From Caldilineaceae bacterium (GTDB lineage Bacteria; Chloroflexota; Anaerolineae; Caldilineales; Caldilineaceae): a DNA stretch of 49,082 bases. Positions within the stretch are counted from its first letter, which is position 1; each line of letters begins with the position of its first letter. Below the pieces are notes generated by a model that was not told the DNA's origin, did not search any database, and was given only the letters and a program-made list of their open reading frames with translations. The DNA is taken from NCBI GenBank assembly GCA_019637645.1, contig JAHBVH010000063.1:1-49082 (forward strand), given 5' to 3'. Position numbers and translations under genes: made by a program. Positions 1 to 8,969 of the stretch are shown here, piece by piece.

Positions 1-573
1 CGGCCCGTTGGCGACATTGTGGAGACGCTGGCTGCCGCGGTGACGGCGGGCAAGCTGCGCGCCTTTGGCTGTTCCAATTGGAGCACCGCGCGTATGCAGG
101 CGGCCTTGGCCTATGCCACAACCCATGGCTGTCAAGGCTTTGTTGCCAATCAACCGCTGTGGAGCTTGGCCCAGCCCAACGCTGCTGCCTTTGGCATGCC
201 AGGGCTGGCGGCCATGGACGCGGCAATGTTTGCCTTTCATCAACAGGCGGGTTGGGCCGTGGTGCCCTATACGTCCCAGGCGCGTGGCTTTTTTAGCAAA
301 GTGGCAGCCCTGGGGATGGCCGGGTTAAGTGATCGTGATCAGCAAGCCTATGGCAACCCCGCCAATGCCCGCCGCGCCGCTTTGGTCCAGCAATTTGCCC
401 ACGCCTATGGGGCAACACCCGCCCAAATCGCGCTGGCCTATCTGACCTGCCAACCGATCACGACTATCCCTGTGATTGGCTGCCGCACCATTGCCCACTT
501 GCAAGACAGTGTGGGCGCGGTCACCCTGACCCTGTCGCCCCCGGAGATTGCCCAGTTGCGCGCCGGTGCTTAG
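1..573 (+). CDS. Aldo/keto reductase, C-terminal part (5' end outside window)
   Basis: The frame is open from the first base of the window, so the gene starts upstream and only about 190 C-terminal residues are visible. The segment GKLRAFGCSNW followed by VANQPLWSLAQPN matches the second half of the aldo/keto reductase TIM barrel (the strand that holds NADPH, and the 'SN' loop). The later stretch ATPAQIALAYLTCQP and the end, IPVIGCRT, are the typical C-terminal cofactor-binding part. These enzymes reduce carbonyls with NAD(P)H in the cytosol; the substrate cannot be told. The catalytic Asp/Tyr/Lys/His residues would lie upstream of the window. The gene converges on the minus-strand sugar operon, and only 37 bases separate the two stop codons. 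Confidence 0.85.
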   Translation, partial: RPVGDIVETLAAAVTAGKLRAFGCSNWSTARMQAALAYATTHGCQGFVANQPLWSLAQPNAAAFGMPGLAAMDAAMFAFHQQAGWAVVPYTSQARGFFSKVAALGMAGLSDRDQQAYGNPANARRAALVQQFAHAYGATPAQIALAYLTCQPITTIPVIGCRTIAHLQDSVGAVTLTLSPPEIAQLRAGA

Positions 574-610
574 CCGTTGTTTCACCTGGCTGGGCTACGC
601 CTATCCCCGT

Positions 611-2221
611 TCAAGCGGTCTCTTCGGGCTCGACACGGGGGTGGGGAATCTCGGCGCGCAGGATCACGCCGCGTCCGGCTTGGTTTTGGATCTTGAGATA
701 ACCGCCCATTAAGGCAACCCGTTCGCTGATGCCAACCAGCCCATAGTGGCCGTCTGGGGAAAGGTGGGCTAGATCAAAGTCCGCGGCCAGACCCCGCCCA
801 TTATCGGCAATGGAGAGCATAAGGGTGCGTGGTGAGGTGTGCTTGAGATAGACATCGACTAGCGTGGCCTCGGCATGGCGGCGGATGTTGCTTAGCCCCT
901 CTTGGACAATGCGAAAGATCGATAACTCAATCGCTTCGGGCAGGCGGCCTAAATTGGGGTCTAATTCCAAGTGGACTGGGATATTCGTCCGTTCCTGCCA
1001 ATCGACAAGATACGATTGAATTGCCGCCCCCAGCCCTAAGCTATCGATAGTGGGTGGACGTAAGTTGCCACAGATGCGCCGGACATCCTCCACCAAGGCG
1101 CGGATCTCGGCGCGCAGGTGGTGAAGTTCCGCCCCCAACTCTGGGTGCATTTCGGTATCGGTTTCAAGATTGGTCTCGATCTCCTCCAACTCATAGTTGA
1201 CACTGAGTAGATCCTGGATCACTTGGTCGTGTAGCTCGCGCGCCAGATGCTTGCGCTCCTCCTCGCGCTCGGTGAGCAAGCGCCGTTGCGTGGCTTGAAG
1301 CGCTTGGTTTACCTGGGCCAGTGCCGCTACTTGTTCCCCAAGTTGCTCTACTAGTTGCCGATTGAGCGTGTCCTGTGCCACCAGATTTTTCTCCAGCAAG
1401 GTTTGGCGAAAACGCAATTTGTCCGCCTGTTCCCGCACGCGGTAGTAATTCTCCAGTGCCCACCCCGCGGGGGTCAGCTGATCATGGCTGGCCCCTACCA
1501 ACTCGGCCACAAGCTGTTCACGGCTGGCCTCGTCGGTGCGATGAACCGCCACCTGCCTGCCCCGGCGCAGGATAATAATCCGGTCGGTTACAGCCAACAA
1601 ATGCTCGAGATTATTGCTACTAAAGAGCACAGCACTGCCCTGGCGTTGCCAACGTTGGATCAAGCCCAGCAGCCGCTGTTGATAGTCATAGCGGATGAGC
1701 CCTGCTGGATCATCGACCAGGATCAGCCGAGCCGGTTTAGCCATGGCCTGGGCGATAGCCACAAGTTGGCGCTGTTCACCCGATAGATTCGCCACCTTTT
1801 CTTCGAGATTGGGCAGGTGGGCATCCAGTTGCGCCAAAATCTGGGTGGCTTGCTCATCCATTTCGATGCGATTCGGCACCAAGAGCCAGCGTCCCAAGCG
1901 GGACCAGCCAATTTCGTTGCCCAAGAAAATATTTTCCGTAATATCGAGGTTATCCGCCAGATCCGGTTCTTGGTGGATCACCGCAATGCTGGTATGTTGG
2001 CTCGTATGTGACCAGCGTAATTTTTGGCCGGCAAAGTAAACGTTGCCGCTCGTCGGTGGCGATAAGCCAGCAAGAATCTTCACCAAAACCGACTTCCCAG
2101 CATCACTATGGCCCGCAAGACCAATCACCTCGCCGCGGTGCAGGGTAAAGGTGATATCTTGCAGAACGGTAAGCGTCCCTAACTGTTTGGTTAGATTCAC
2201 AATGGTTAAGAGCGGTTCCAT
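611..2221 (-). CDS. Sugar-type ABC ATPase half fused to a NarL/DegS-type sensor histidine kinase
   Basis: This 536-residue protein joins two machines. Residues 1-245 are one ABC ATPase half like the first half of xylose/ribose ATPases: Walker A G37-S44 (GHSDAGKS), Q-loop HQEPDLADNLDITENIFLG, signature LSGEQ 146-150. The Walker B region reads LILVDDP, so Asp171 sits where the catalytic Glu normally is, and SSNN at 201-204 replaces the H-loop histidine. Residues about 265-320 look like a coiled coil. Residues 318-390 are a HisKA_3 domain with phosphoacceptor His331 (ARELHDQ), and 430-525 an HATPase domain with N445 and DNGRGL. In a normal system a second ABC half would follow; here the kinase takes its place. 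It is the last gene of the operon, after a binding protein and permease. I infer a sensor that couples sugar binding or transport state to phosphorylation. The start is supported by AAGGAG eight bases upstream. Confidence 0.85.
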   Translation of the reverse strand: MEPLLTIVNLTKQLGTLTVLQDITFTLHRGEVIGLAGHSDAGKSVLVKILAGLSPPTSGNVYFAGQKLRWSHTSQHTSIAVIHQEPDLADNLDITENIFLGNEIGWSRLGRWLLVPNRIEMDEQATQILAQLDAHLPNLEEKVANLSGEQRQLVAIAQAMAKPARLILVDDPAGLIRYDYQQRLLGLIQRWQRQGSAVLFSSNNLEHLLAVTDRIIILRRGRQVAVHRTDEASREQLVAELVGASHDQLTPAGWALENYYRVREQADKLRFRQTLLEKNLVAQDTLNRQLVEQLGEQVAALAQVNQALQATQRRLLTEREEERKHLARELHDQVIQDLLSVNYELEEIETNLETDTEMHPELGAELHHLRAEIRALVEDVRRICGNLRPPTIDSLGLGAAIQSYLVDWQERTNIPVHLELDPNLGRLPEAIELSIFRIVQEGLSNIRRHAEATLVDVYLKHTSPRTLMLSIADNGRGLAADFDLAHLSPDGHYGLVGISERVALMGGYLKIQNQAGRGVILRAEIPHPRVEPEETA

Positions 2222-2262
2222 CTTCCGGCTCCTTCACAACTGGGCTTGCACAATTGGCAGTT

Positions 2263-3498
2263 TTATACTTTTATCGCTGGCGTGCGTGTCCGGCGCGAGA
2301 GGGTATCGACCAGCACCGCGAGGAGAAGCACAAGGCCAGTGATAATAAACTTAACCCCGGAACTGAGCCCCAACAATCCCATGCCATTTTCGACGCTGGC
2401 AATGACCAAGGCCCCCAACAGGGCGCTGCTCACTTGGCCACGGCCGCCAAAGAGGCTAGTGCCACCGATCACCGCGGCGGCAATGGCATTAAAGAGCAGA
2501 TTACCCCCACCCGTTGCCGTATCCACCGAGCGCAACCGGGATGCCAAAATGATGCCACCGAGGCTGGCCATAACGCTGGAGAGCACAAAGACCATCACGC
2601 GAACCTGTTCGACCTGGATGCCAGCGCGCCGTGCGGCTTCTTTATTGCCGCTAATGGCGTAGATGTAGCGCCCCAAGGCCGTACGGGTGGCGAGAAAGGA
2701 GAGGCCAACGAGCAAAATAAGGAGAATGACCCCCGCCATCGGGATACCCCGATCCTGGTTCACTACATAGACCGTGCCCAGAACCAGCAGTGTCCAACTG
2801 AGTAGCTGTATGGTGGCAATCGACCGTGGTACGTTGCGCAAGCCCCGCCGCTGGCGTGCCCAGCGCCGCTGTTGTTGATAGAGCACCAATCCGCCCGTTG
2901 CCAACAGCGCCAAGAGCCAGCCGCCAAGCGGTGGCAGAAAATAGCTGGCAATCCCAATCACCACGCCATTTTGAATGGTGATGGTCCCACCGCTACCAAT
3001 GATGATCAAGACGAGGCCATTCCATACCAAGAGCCCGGCCAAGGTGACGACAAACGAGGGGATCTGAAAGGCCGTGACAATCAGCCCGTGGAGCAGCCCA
3101 ATCCCCGCGCCAATCAAGAGCGCGACCAAGATGGCCGCAAACCAAGGCCAGTCGGTTGGTGCCTGCAACAAAAGGGTCATCGTGACGGCAGCTACGGCAC
3201 TGACATAGCCAATCGATAGGTCGATCTCGCCGAGCAATAGCACAAAAACGACCCCATAGGCCATGGTTGCAATGCCAGCCATTTGGACAATTAAATTGAC
3301 AAAGTTGCGGGCCGTGAGAAAGTTCGCATTTTGCGATTGAAAAATCAGCGCAATGAGTAATAACCCCCCAATGGTCGGGAGCGCCCCCCAGTCACCACTG
3401 CGCAGACGCCGACCATAGTTTTGCAGATATTCACCCACCGAAGGAGCCGGTGGAGCACTGGCTAGCGGCGGCGCTGGACGCATGCGTTCAGAATCCAA
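2263..3498 (-). CDS. Sugar ABC transporter permease (xylose/ribose type), second copy
   Basis: A 411-residue, strongly hydrophobic protein of the BPD_transp_2 (RbsC/XylH) family. It has about ten membrane spans, the LLGEIDLSIGYVSAV stretch near residue 90, and the coupling region ALGRYIYAISGNKEAARRAGI near residue 275. The family forms the membrane channel for pentoses or related sugars. The start appears to be TTG at 3498, behind GAGGAAAC; an ATG five codons later is the alternative. The gene sits 41 bases upstream of the ABC-kinase fusion, so its ATPase partner is probably that fusion. It is related to, but clearly diverged from, the permease at 4813-5997. Its long cytoplasmic insertion of basic residues (RRWARQRRG region, about 210-220) has a counterpart in the other permease. 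Confidence 0.88.
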   Translation of the reverse strand: MDSERMRPAPPLASAPPAPSVGEYLQNYGRRLRSGDWGALPTIGGLLLIALIFQSQNANFLTARNFVNLIVQMAGIATMAYGVVFVLLLGEIDLSIGYVSAVAAVTMTLLLQAPTDWPWFAAILVALLIGAGIGLLHGLIVTAFQIPSFVVTLAGLLVWNGLVLIIIGSGGTITIQNGVVIGIASYFLPPLGGWLLALLATGGLVLYQQQRRWARQRRGLRNVPRSIATIQLLSWTLLVLGTVYVVNQDRGIPMAGVILLILLVGLSFLATRTALGRYIYAISGNKEAARRAGIQVEQVRVMVFVLSSVMASLGGIILASRLRSVDTATGGGNLLFNAIAAAVIGGTSLFGGRGQVSSALLGALVIASVENGMGLLGLSSGVKFIITGLVLLLAVLVDTLSRRTRTPAIKV

Positions 3499-3520
3499 AG
3501 TTTCCTCGCGGTTAATTGAG

Positions 3521-3600
3521 TTAGGAGTTACGCAGTTGGCTGGGTAACTAGAGACCTGACAGGTTTGGAAAACCTGTCAGGTCTAGTCTAAGTACGTGCG
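3521..3600. repeat. Nested palindromic repeat, copy 1
   Basis: The left outer arm is TTAGGAGTTACGCAGTTGG. The inner stem is a perfect 15-bp inverted repeat (3552-3566 / 3570-3584) around a GGA loop. The right outer arm is decayed (AAGTACGTGCG). It is nearly identical to the copy at 24887-24970 over about 75 bases. It lies between the second binding protein and second permease of the sugar operon, so it is transcribed and could fold in the mRNA. Confidence 0.85.
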
Positions 3601-3667
3601 GGCTCTGCCGGATGACAAGGCACCTCGGCGGATGACAACGTCCCCGGCATGGCTGTTACTTTAGCCT

Positions 3668-4789
3668 TTAGCGAACAGGTGGACAGTAGGCGGCAAAATC
3701 CCCGACACAAATTTCTTCCCAGGTGCGGAAGCCGTCCGCAATCACTGTTGCGGCAATATTTTCTTTGGTGACAGCAATGGGCAGTAACCGAATGTAAGGT
3801 AGGTCGCGTTGACCATTGTTGATCGTTTCAGTGGTGAAGGTTGCCGCGTCGGCCCCCTGTAACAAGCCAACGGCGACCGTGACGGCGATTTCTGCTTCCC
3901 GTTGAATTGGCTTATAGACTGTCATGGCCTGCCAGCCGGTGAGGATGTTTTGGATGCCGCCCACGGTTGCATCCTGACCACTAATGGGAATCGGGGGCAA
4001 GCCCTGACTTTTGCGGGCGGCAATTACCGAATTGGCTAGGCCATCGTTGGCGGCAAAGGTCGCATCAACCTGATTGCCCGCGGCGGTGAGAATCTGTTCA
4101 TAAAGGAGCAAGGCCCGTTGATTATCCCATTCGGGCACAGCTTGATCGGCGACTAAGTGCCACGCCCCACGCGCATAATAGGGGCTGGCGATGCTCATAT
4201 AGCCGGTTCGCACGAGGGTGGCATTGTAATCGGTCGGTGAGCCATTGAGCTGCACAATGCGTGGCGTGGCAACCGGGAGAGCCGCAATCAAAGGCGCTAG
4301 CGTCTCGCCCATTAAGCGCCCAACCGCGAAATTATCAAAGCTGATGTAAATATCCGCGCCAGGGCCTTCGATGGTTAGGCGGTCATAGTCGATCACTTTC
4401 ACCCCACTGGCATGGGCCGCCGCGATGATCGCGGCCCCACTGCCACTATCCAGATTGACCAAGAGCAGCACCTTGGCGCCATTGGTAATCGCCTGTTCGG
4501 CCTGCGTTTGCTGGGTGCGGGCATCGCCTTCGGCGTTGAAGATGGCAAAGGGTATCCCCGCCGTTGTAAAAGCTTGGCTTAAAAAGCGGCGGTCGTCCAT
4601 TTCCCAACGCGCCGAGGAGGCGCTGCCCGGCAAGAGGATGGCAATGCTACCCTCCGTTACCGCTAGTTGGCCCTGGGCTGGTGGGGTTTCTGGTGATGAC
4701 ACGACTGGCGTGCGCTGGCTGGTGCTGTAAAGCAACCCCAGCACCAGGAGCGCCAGCAGCAAAATGACCACGCCTCTTCCTCGGTGCAT
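3668..4789 (-). CDS. Periplasmic-type sugar-binding protein, second copy, membrane-anchored
   Basis: A 373-residue protein of the Peripla_BP_4 (ribose/xylose-binding, XylF/ChvE-like) family. Residues 7-24 form one hydrophobic N-terminal span, with no lipobox cysteine, so it is either secreted after cleavage or held by a signal anchor; the other binding protein in this operon is a lipoprotein. Family landmarks are the repeated Rossmann-like lobes, ANDGLANSVIAARK and ISGQDATVGGIQNILTGWQAMTVYK, which lines the sugar pocket in xylose-binding proteins. It starts 23 bases after the first permease gene and lies upstream of the second permease and the ABC-kinase fusion. I infer it feeds ligand information to that pair. 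The exact sugar is unknown. Confidence 0.87.
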   Translation of the reverse strand: MHRGRGVVILLLALLVLGLLYSTSQRTPVVSSPETPPAQGQLAVTEGSIAILLPGSASSARWEMDDRRFLSQAFTTAGIPFAIFNAEGDARTQQTQAEQAITNGAKVLLLVNLDSGSGAAIIAAAHASGVKVIDYDRLTIEGPGADIYISFDNFAVGRLMGETLAPLIAALPVATPRIVQLNGSPTDYNATLVRTGYMSIASPYYARGAWHLVADQAVPEWDNQRALLLYEQILTAAGNQVDATFAANDGLANSVIAARKSQGLPPIPISGQDATVGGIQNILTGWQAMTVYKPIQREAEIAVTVAVGLLQGADAATFTTETINNGQRDLPYIRLLPIAVTKENIAATVIADGFRTWEEICVGDFAAYCPPVR

Positions 4790-4812
4790 CCCAACCCTTC
4801 CCTACTCGGTAG

Positions 4813-5997
4813 CTACTTGCCGCGGTTGCGAGTGGTGACATCAAAAATAACGGCCCCCGCCAACACGGCTCCACGCACGATGTATTGAACCGAGATATCA
4901 ATCCCCATGAGGTTCATTCCATTGGTCAGCGAAGTCATGACCAACGCCCCGACAATGGAGCCGACCACCTTCCCCACCCCACCGGCTGCGGAAACACCAC
5001 CTACATACGCCGCAGCAATGGCATCAAGCTCAAAGAGGGTCCCTGCCGTGGTCGTGGCCGATTTTAGACGGGCGGCAAATAAGATCCCAGAAAGGGCCGA
5101 TAGCATGCCCATGGAGCCAAAGACCATGTAGATCACCTGCTTGACATGAATCCCGCTTAGTTCGGCTGCTTCGGGGTTGCCCCCAACGGCATAGATGTGG
5201 CGGCCAAGGACCGTTTGCGTGGTGATAAAGTGGTAGATGGCAACGACCACCAACATAATCACAACCGTCCACGATAGGCCATTATAGCCCGCTAAGATCC
5301 AGGTAATGCCCCCGATGAGGGCCGCGACCAAGCCTAGTTGTAAGATAAAAAGCTCGCTTGGTAGCACCTCAAAGTGATAGGTTTGCTTCTTGCGCCGGCT
5401 GCGTATTTCGTTCATTATATACCATAGAATGCCCACGAGCCCTAGTAGCAGAGTTAATTTGTGGACACCGGGCCAAAAGCCCAGGTCGGGGAGATCCGGA
5501 ATATAGTCGTTGCCAAGGGCATTAAAGGTTGTGTCCGCGATAATGATCGTACCGGTGCCCATGGTAACCAGCAGAATGGCCCCCCGGTAGATCAACCAGC
5601 CTGCCAACGAGGCCACAAATGATGGCACGCCCAATTGGGCCACGGGAAACGCGGTGAGTAACCCCGCCAAGATCCCCAACCCCAACACCAAGGGGATGAC
5701 CACATAGACCGGCAAGCCCCAGAATTGCAGCGCAATGGCGGCGATCGCCCCCAGAAACCCCGCCAAAAAGCCAACCGATAGATCGATCTGCCGAATGACA
5801 ATGACCAAGGTCATGCCCACCGCCAAAACAGCAATGTAGCCGGTCTGGTTCAACAGGTTGGAAAGGTTACGGGACGAGAGAAAGATGCCATCGGTGGTGA
5901 TGGCAAAGATGATCATGATGACAAACAGGGCAATAAACATGCCATATTCACGAATATTTTGCCCGACTACTTTGCGTATGCTGTTTAACAGCGACAT
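4813..5997 (-). CDS. Sugar ABC transporter permease (GguB/XylH type)
   Basis: A 394-residue membrane protein of the BPD_transp_2 family with about ten hydrophobic spans. It carries IRQIDLSVGFLAGFLG near residue 68 and the coupling loop VLGRHIYAVGGNPEAAELSGI near residue 265, which contacts the ATPase. It is preceded by a strong AGGAGGGGCT ribosome site. It follows the double-ABC ATPase gene (129-base gap) and the lipoprotein binding protein, giving the order seen in chvE-gguA-gguB or mmsA-type sugar operons. I assign it to the complete transporter, with the second permease belonging to the ABC-kinase set. Confidence 0.9.
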   Translation of the reverse strand: MSLLNSIRKVVGQNIREYGMFIALFVIMIIFAITTDGIFLSSRNLSNLLNQTGYIAVLAVGMTLVIVIRQIDLSVGFLAGFLGAIAAIALQFWGLPVYVVIPLVLGLGILAGLLTAFPVAQLGVPSFVASLAGWLIYRGAILLVTMGTGTIIIADTTFNALGNDYIPDLPDLGFWPGVHKLTLLLGLVGILWYIMNEIRSRRKKQTYHFEVLPSELFILQLGLVAALIGGITWILAGYNGLSWTVVIMLVVVAIYHFITTQTVLGRHIYAVGGNPEAAELSGIHVKQVIYMVFGSMGMLSALSGILFAARLKSATTTAGTLFELDAIAAAYVGGVSAAGGVGKVVGSIVGALVMTSLTNGMNLMGIDISVQYIVRGAVLAGAVIFDVTTRNRGK

Positions 5998-6040
5998 AGC
6001 CCCTCCTTGGTAGGTTGTACAACAACGACCCGCTTTGGAT

Positions 6041-6124
6041 AGTGGGACAGTAGGTCAGTAGACAAATTCTACCTCACTGCCTCACTGTCTTCTGCCTTCT
6101 GCCTTCTGCCTCACTGTCCTACTA
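6041..6124. repeat. Imperfect inverted repeat with short tandem TTCTGCC units
   Basis: The intergenic stretch has GTGGGACAGTAGG on one side and its approximate reverse complement CACTGTCCTACTACC on the other, with tandem CTGCCTTCTGCCTTCTGCC in between. A related block, also built on GGGACAGT...GACA(G)AATT, lies at 12403-12487. This is a second small repeat family of unknown role; here it lies between the ATPase and permease genes. Confidence 0.5.
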
Positions 6125-6126
6125 CC

Positions 6127-7647
6127 TCATTGGGTCGCGAGTTGCATAATTTTTTCTTGCGTGGCTTCGCTGATGGCTAGTTCGCCCCGGATGCGCCCCG
6201 CCGAAACGACATAAATGCGGTCACTCATCCCGAGCACTTCGGGCAATTCAGATGAGATCATCACAATGCTCATGCCCCGTTGCACCAGTTCGGTGATGAA
6301 AGTGTAAATTTCATATTTTGCGCCTACATCAATGCCGCGGGTGGGTTCGTCGAGGATCAGCACATCGGGCTGGACAAAGAGCCATTTACCCAGACAGACC
6401 TTTTGTTGATTTCCACCGCTTAAGTTGCCGACGCGCTGCTCAATGCTGGGAGTTTTGATGTTGAGCGAAGTTTTATACCCATTGGCCACCCCTACTTCGA
6501 CATTGGGGTCGATCACCCCTTTCTCGGCAATGGCCGTGAGGTTGGCTAGGGTAATGTTCTGCTTGACATCTTGCATTAAAATCAGCCCAGACTCTTTGCG
6601 GTCTTCGGTGACATAGGCTAGCCCGGCGGCGATGGCATCGTGCGGGTGATGAAAGGTTTGTGGTTGGCCCTTGAACCAAAGCTCGCCGGTTAGGTGATAT
6701 TGCTCTGGATTCCCAAAAATACTCAGCGCTAATTCGGTGCGGCCGGCACCCATGAGGCCCGCAATGCCAACAACTTCTCCCTTTTTGACCTGGAGATTAA
6801 CATCTTCGAGAATGGTGCGGCCCAGGGCTGGGTCGTAGGCTTGCCAACGGCGTAGTTCCAACACCACTTCGTCGGAGCGCTGGTGTTGCCGTTTGGGATA
6901 GATATTCTCGATCGCACGCCCGACCATGTGTTTGATCAACACCGGTTCCGAAATTTCGTCTGTGTGCGCGTCCAGGGTGCAAATGGTTTGACCGTCGCGG
7001 ATGACGGTCACGGCATCCGCAATTGCGATCACTTCTTTGAGCTTATGCGAGATCATGATGCAGGTCACCCCCTGGGTTCTGAGGGTGCGGAGCAGTTGGA
7101 GAAGATTCTCGCTATCCGTCTCATTTAAGGCCGCCGTGGGTTCATCTAAGATGAGCAGTTGCACTTTTTTGCTGAGCGCTTTGGCAATTTCGATCAGCTG
7201 CCGTTTACCCACCCCCAGATCTTTCACCTTGGTAGCAGGGTTGACGGCCAAGCGCACCTGTTGGAGCATGGCGTCGGCTTGCTTAATGGTCTCATTCCAA
7301 TCGACCATAAAGCCGTTGCGGATCTCGTGGCCGAGAAAGATATTTTCGTAGACTGTCATTTCGGGCACCAGGGCTAGCTCCTGGTAGATGATGGCAATTC
7401 CAGCCTGTTCGCTATCGCGAATGCCACGGAAGCTTTGGGTTTGACCGTGTAGCACGATCTCGCCTTGGTAGGTGTTATGGGGATAGACGCCGCTTAGGAC
7501 CTTCATTAACGTGGACTTGCCGGCCCCATTTTCGCCCACAAGGCAGTGAATTTCACCGGTTCGGACGCGAAAGTTCACATCATTGAGCGCCTTCACGCCA
7601 GGGAACTCTTTCGTTATGTGTTTCATCTCCAGGATTGGTGTCGGCAT
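6127..7647 (-). CDS. Sugar ABC transporter ATPase with two ABC domains (MmsA/GguA/XylG type)
   Basis: The 506-residue length is normal for the double-ABC sugar ATPases. The first ABC domain has GENGAGKST near residue 38, Q-loop IYQELALVPEMTVYENIFLG, a degenerate signature (LGVGKRQL), LLILDEPTAAL and the H-loop ISHKL. The second has the degenerate P-loop GLMGAGRTE, a canonical signature LSGGNQQK, and LILDEPTRGID. That split of intact motifs between the halves is typical of this family, which powers uptake of pentoses and related sugars. It lies between the lipoprotein binding protein and the first permease. Start: ATG behind GAGG. Comparison with the 611-2221 protein shows that fusion corresponds to the first half only. 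Confidence 0.93.
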   Translation of the reverse strand: MPTPILEMKHITKEFPGVKALNDVNFRVRTGEIHCLVGENGAGKSTLMKVLSGVYPHNTYQGEIVLHGQTQSFRGIRDSEQAGIAIIYQELALVPEMTVYENIFLGHEIRNGFMVDWNETIKQADAMLQQVRLAVNPATKVKDLGVGKRQLIEIAKALSKKVQLLILDEPTAALNETDSENLLQLLRTLRTQGVTCIMISHKLKEVIAIADAVTVIRDGQTICTLDAHTDEISEPVLIKHMVGRAIENIYPKRQHQRSDEVVLELRRWQAYDPALGRTILEDVNLQVKKGEVVGIAGLMGAGRTELALSIFGNPEQYHLTGELWFKGQPQTFHHPHDAIAAGLAYVTEDRKESGLILMQDVKQNITLANLTAIAEKGVIDPNVEVGVANGYKTSLNIKTPSIEQRVGNLSGGNQQKVCLGKWLFVQPDVLILDEPTRGIDVGAKYEIYTFITELVQRGMSIVMISSELPEVLGMSDRIYVVSAGRIRGELAISEATQEKIMQLATQ

Positions 7648-7685
7648 AGAACCTCAAACTAGATTGCTGAATCGGTGCGACTGGC

Positions 7686-7719
7686 AGACCTGTCAGGTTT
7701 TGCAAAACCTGACAGGTCT
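7686..7719. repeat. Palindromic repeat core, copy 2
   Basis: A perfect 16-bp inverted repeat (7686-7701 / 7704-7719) with a GC loop, reading AGACCTGTCAGGTTTT on the left. The outer arms of the longer copies are missing. It lies in the leader of the ATPase gene, downstream of the binding-protein gene, and may act as an mRNA processing or attenuation hairpin, which is common between highly expressed binding proteins and their transporter genes (inference). Confidence 0.8.
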
Positions 7720-7823
7720 AGCGTTGACGGTTGTGGCAACCACAGCGCCAACTAGAGGTCAAGCGCTAGCGTGCATGCTTGTGGTTGATAAAAGCTGTTT
7801 CGTGCAAGGTTGACTTTGTTGGT

Positions 7824-8969
7824 TCAGGGGAGACCCGTGAAATCGCTCGCCTGATAGTAGCCAGAGTCGATCAACTCGGCTTGGACATTCTCTTTATCGA
7901 CCGAGACGACCGGTGATTGAATGGCCGGGACATCGATCTTGCCATTGTTATAGGAACCCTTAGCTTCTGGGGTCTTGTCTTCCAGCAGGGCCACACCAGC
8001 GTTGATCGCATCATTGACGAGGGTGCGCACATCTTTGAAGACTGTCATCGATTGCTTGCCGTCGATGATGTACTGCACCGAAGCTTTCTCGGCATCCTGG
8101 CCGGTAATCAGATAGCTGGTCACATCGGCGTCGGTGGCAAAGACATCGGCAATGGCGCGGGCTGTGCCGTCATTAGGGGCCAGAATAAAGACATTGCCCT
8201 TATCCGTTGCGGCTACGGCGGTGAGGTTGGCCTCGGCTAAGCCTTTGGCCGTGTTGAAATCCCAGTTGGTGGTCACCTGACCAATGATCTTGGCCTCTTC
8301 GTCGCGGGTCAGCGTGGCCTTGTCCTGCAGGGCGACGGCTTCGCTCGAATTCTTGACCACAAAGGTGCCATCGGCAATCTTGGGTTGGAGGACGCCCCAC
8401 GCGCCTTCAAAGAAGATAAAGGCATTGTTGTCGGAAGAGGCCCCAGCGTAGAGATAGAGCGGGTTGCCTGTCCCTTGGGCGTGATCGACCAGATATTGAG
8501 CCTGTTGCGCACCGACGGCGACACTATCGAAGGTGACATAATAGTCAACGGCTTCGGTGTCGCGGATCAGCCGATCATAGGAGATGACCTTGACCCCTGC
8601 TTCGTGGGCACTTTCCGCGGCCGCGGCCGCGGCTGCCCCATCTTGCGGGCAGATAATGAGGACCTTCACCCCTTTGGTGACCAACGCCTCGACATTTTCT
8701 TTCTCCTTGGCTGAGGAGCCTTGGCTAAAGAGAATCTCTACCTTATACCCGGCTGCTTGGAGCGCCTCGGTGAAGCGTGTTTCATCTTGGATCCAGCGGG
8801 GTTCATCTTTGGTGGGCAGCACAACCCCAACCGCTAACGAAGAATCGGTATTGGCCTGGCTATCGGACGCCGGGACACCGGTGGATGTGGTCGGCGTACA
8901 AGCTGCCAGGAGCATAGCCGCGACCATCAAGGCCGCCATGAGCAGCATCGACAAACTCTTCTTTTTCAT
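7824..8969 (-). CDS. Sugar-binding lipoprotein of ABC transporter (ChvE/XylF type)
   Basis: I chose the ATG at 8969 (381 residues) over the longer frame to 8993 because AGGAG lies eight bases upstream and the product then begins MKKK, a proper lipoprotein signal with lipobox LLAAC near residue 24. The mature protein is a Peripla_BP_4 sugar-binding protein: VLPTKDEPRWIQDETRF (the usual first ligand loop), KVISYDRLIRDTEAVDYYVTFD, and ITGQDAEKASVQYIIDGKQSMTVFKD near the hinge. Similar proteins bind xylose, arabinose or glucuronate-like sugars. It is the first gene of the six-gene operon and probably the most highly expressed. The 8970-9498 region upstream is shared with the divergent response regulator. 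Confidence 0.93.
   Translation of the reverse strand: MKKKSLSMLLMAALMVAAMLLAACTPTTSTGVPASDSQANTDSSLAVGVVLPTKDEPRWIQDETRFTEALQAAGYKVEILFSQGSSAKEKENVEALVTKGVKVLIICPQDGAAAAAAAESAHEAGVKVISYDRLIRDTEAVDYYVTFDSVAVGAQQAQYLVDHAQGTGNPLYLYAGASSDNNAFIFFEGAWGVLQPKIADGTFVVKNSSEAVALQDKATLTRDEEAKIIGQVTTNWDFNTAKGLAEANLTAVAATDKGNVFILAPNDGTARAIADVFATDADVTSYLITGQDAEKASVQYIIDGKQSMTVFKDVRTLVNDAINAGVALLEDKTPEAKGSYNNGKIDVPAIQSPVVSVDKENVQAELIDSGYYQASDFTGLP

Noticed and set aside
611..2221. Possibility that the ABC-kinase fusion is a frame error joining two genes
   Set aside because: The frame is open through a coiled-coil linker with no internal start and ribosome site at the joint; no shift is needed to read either domain.
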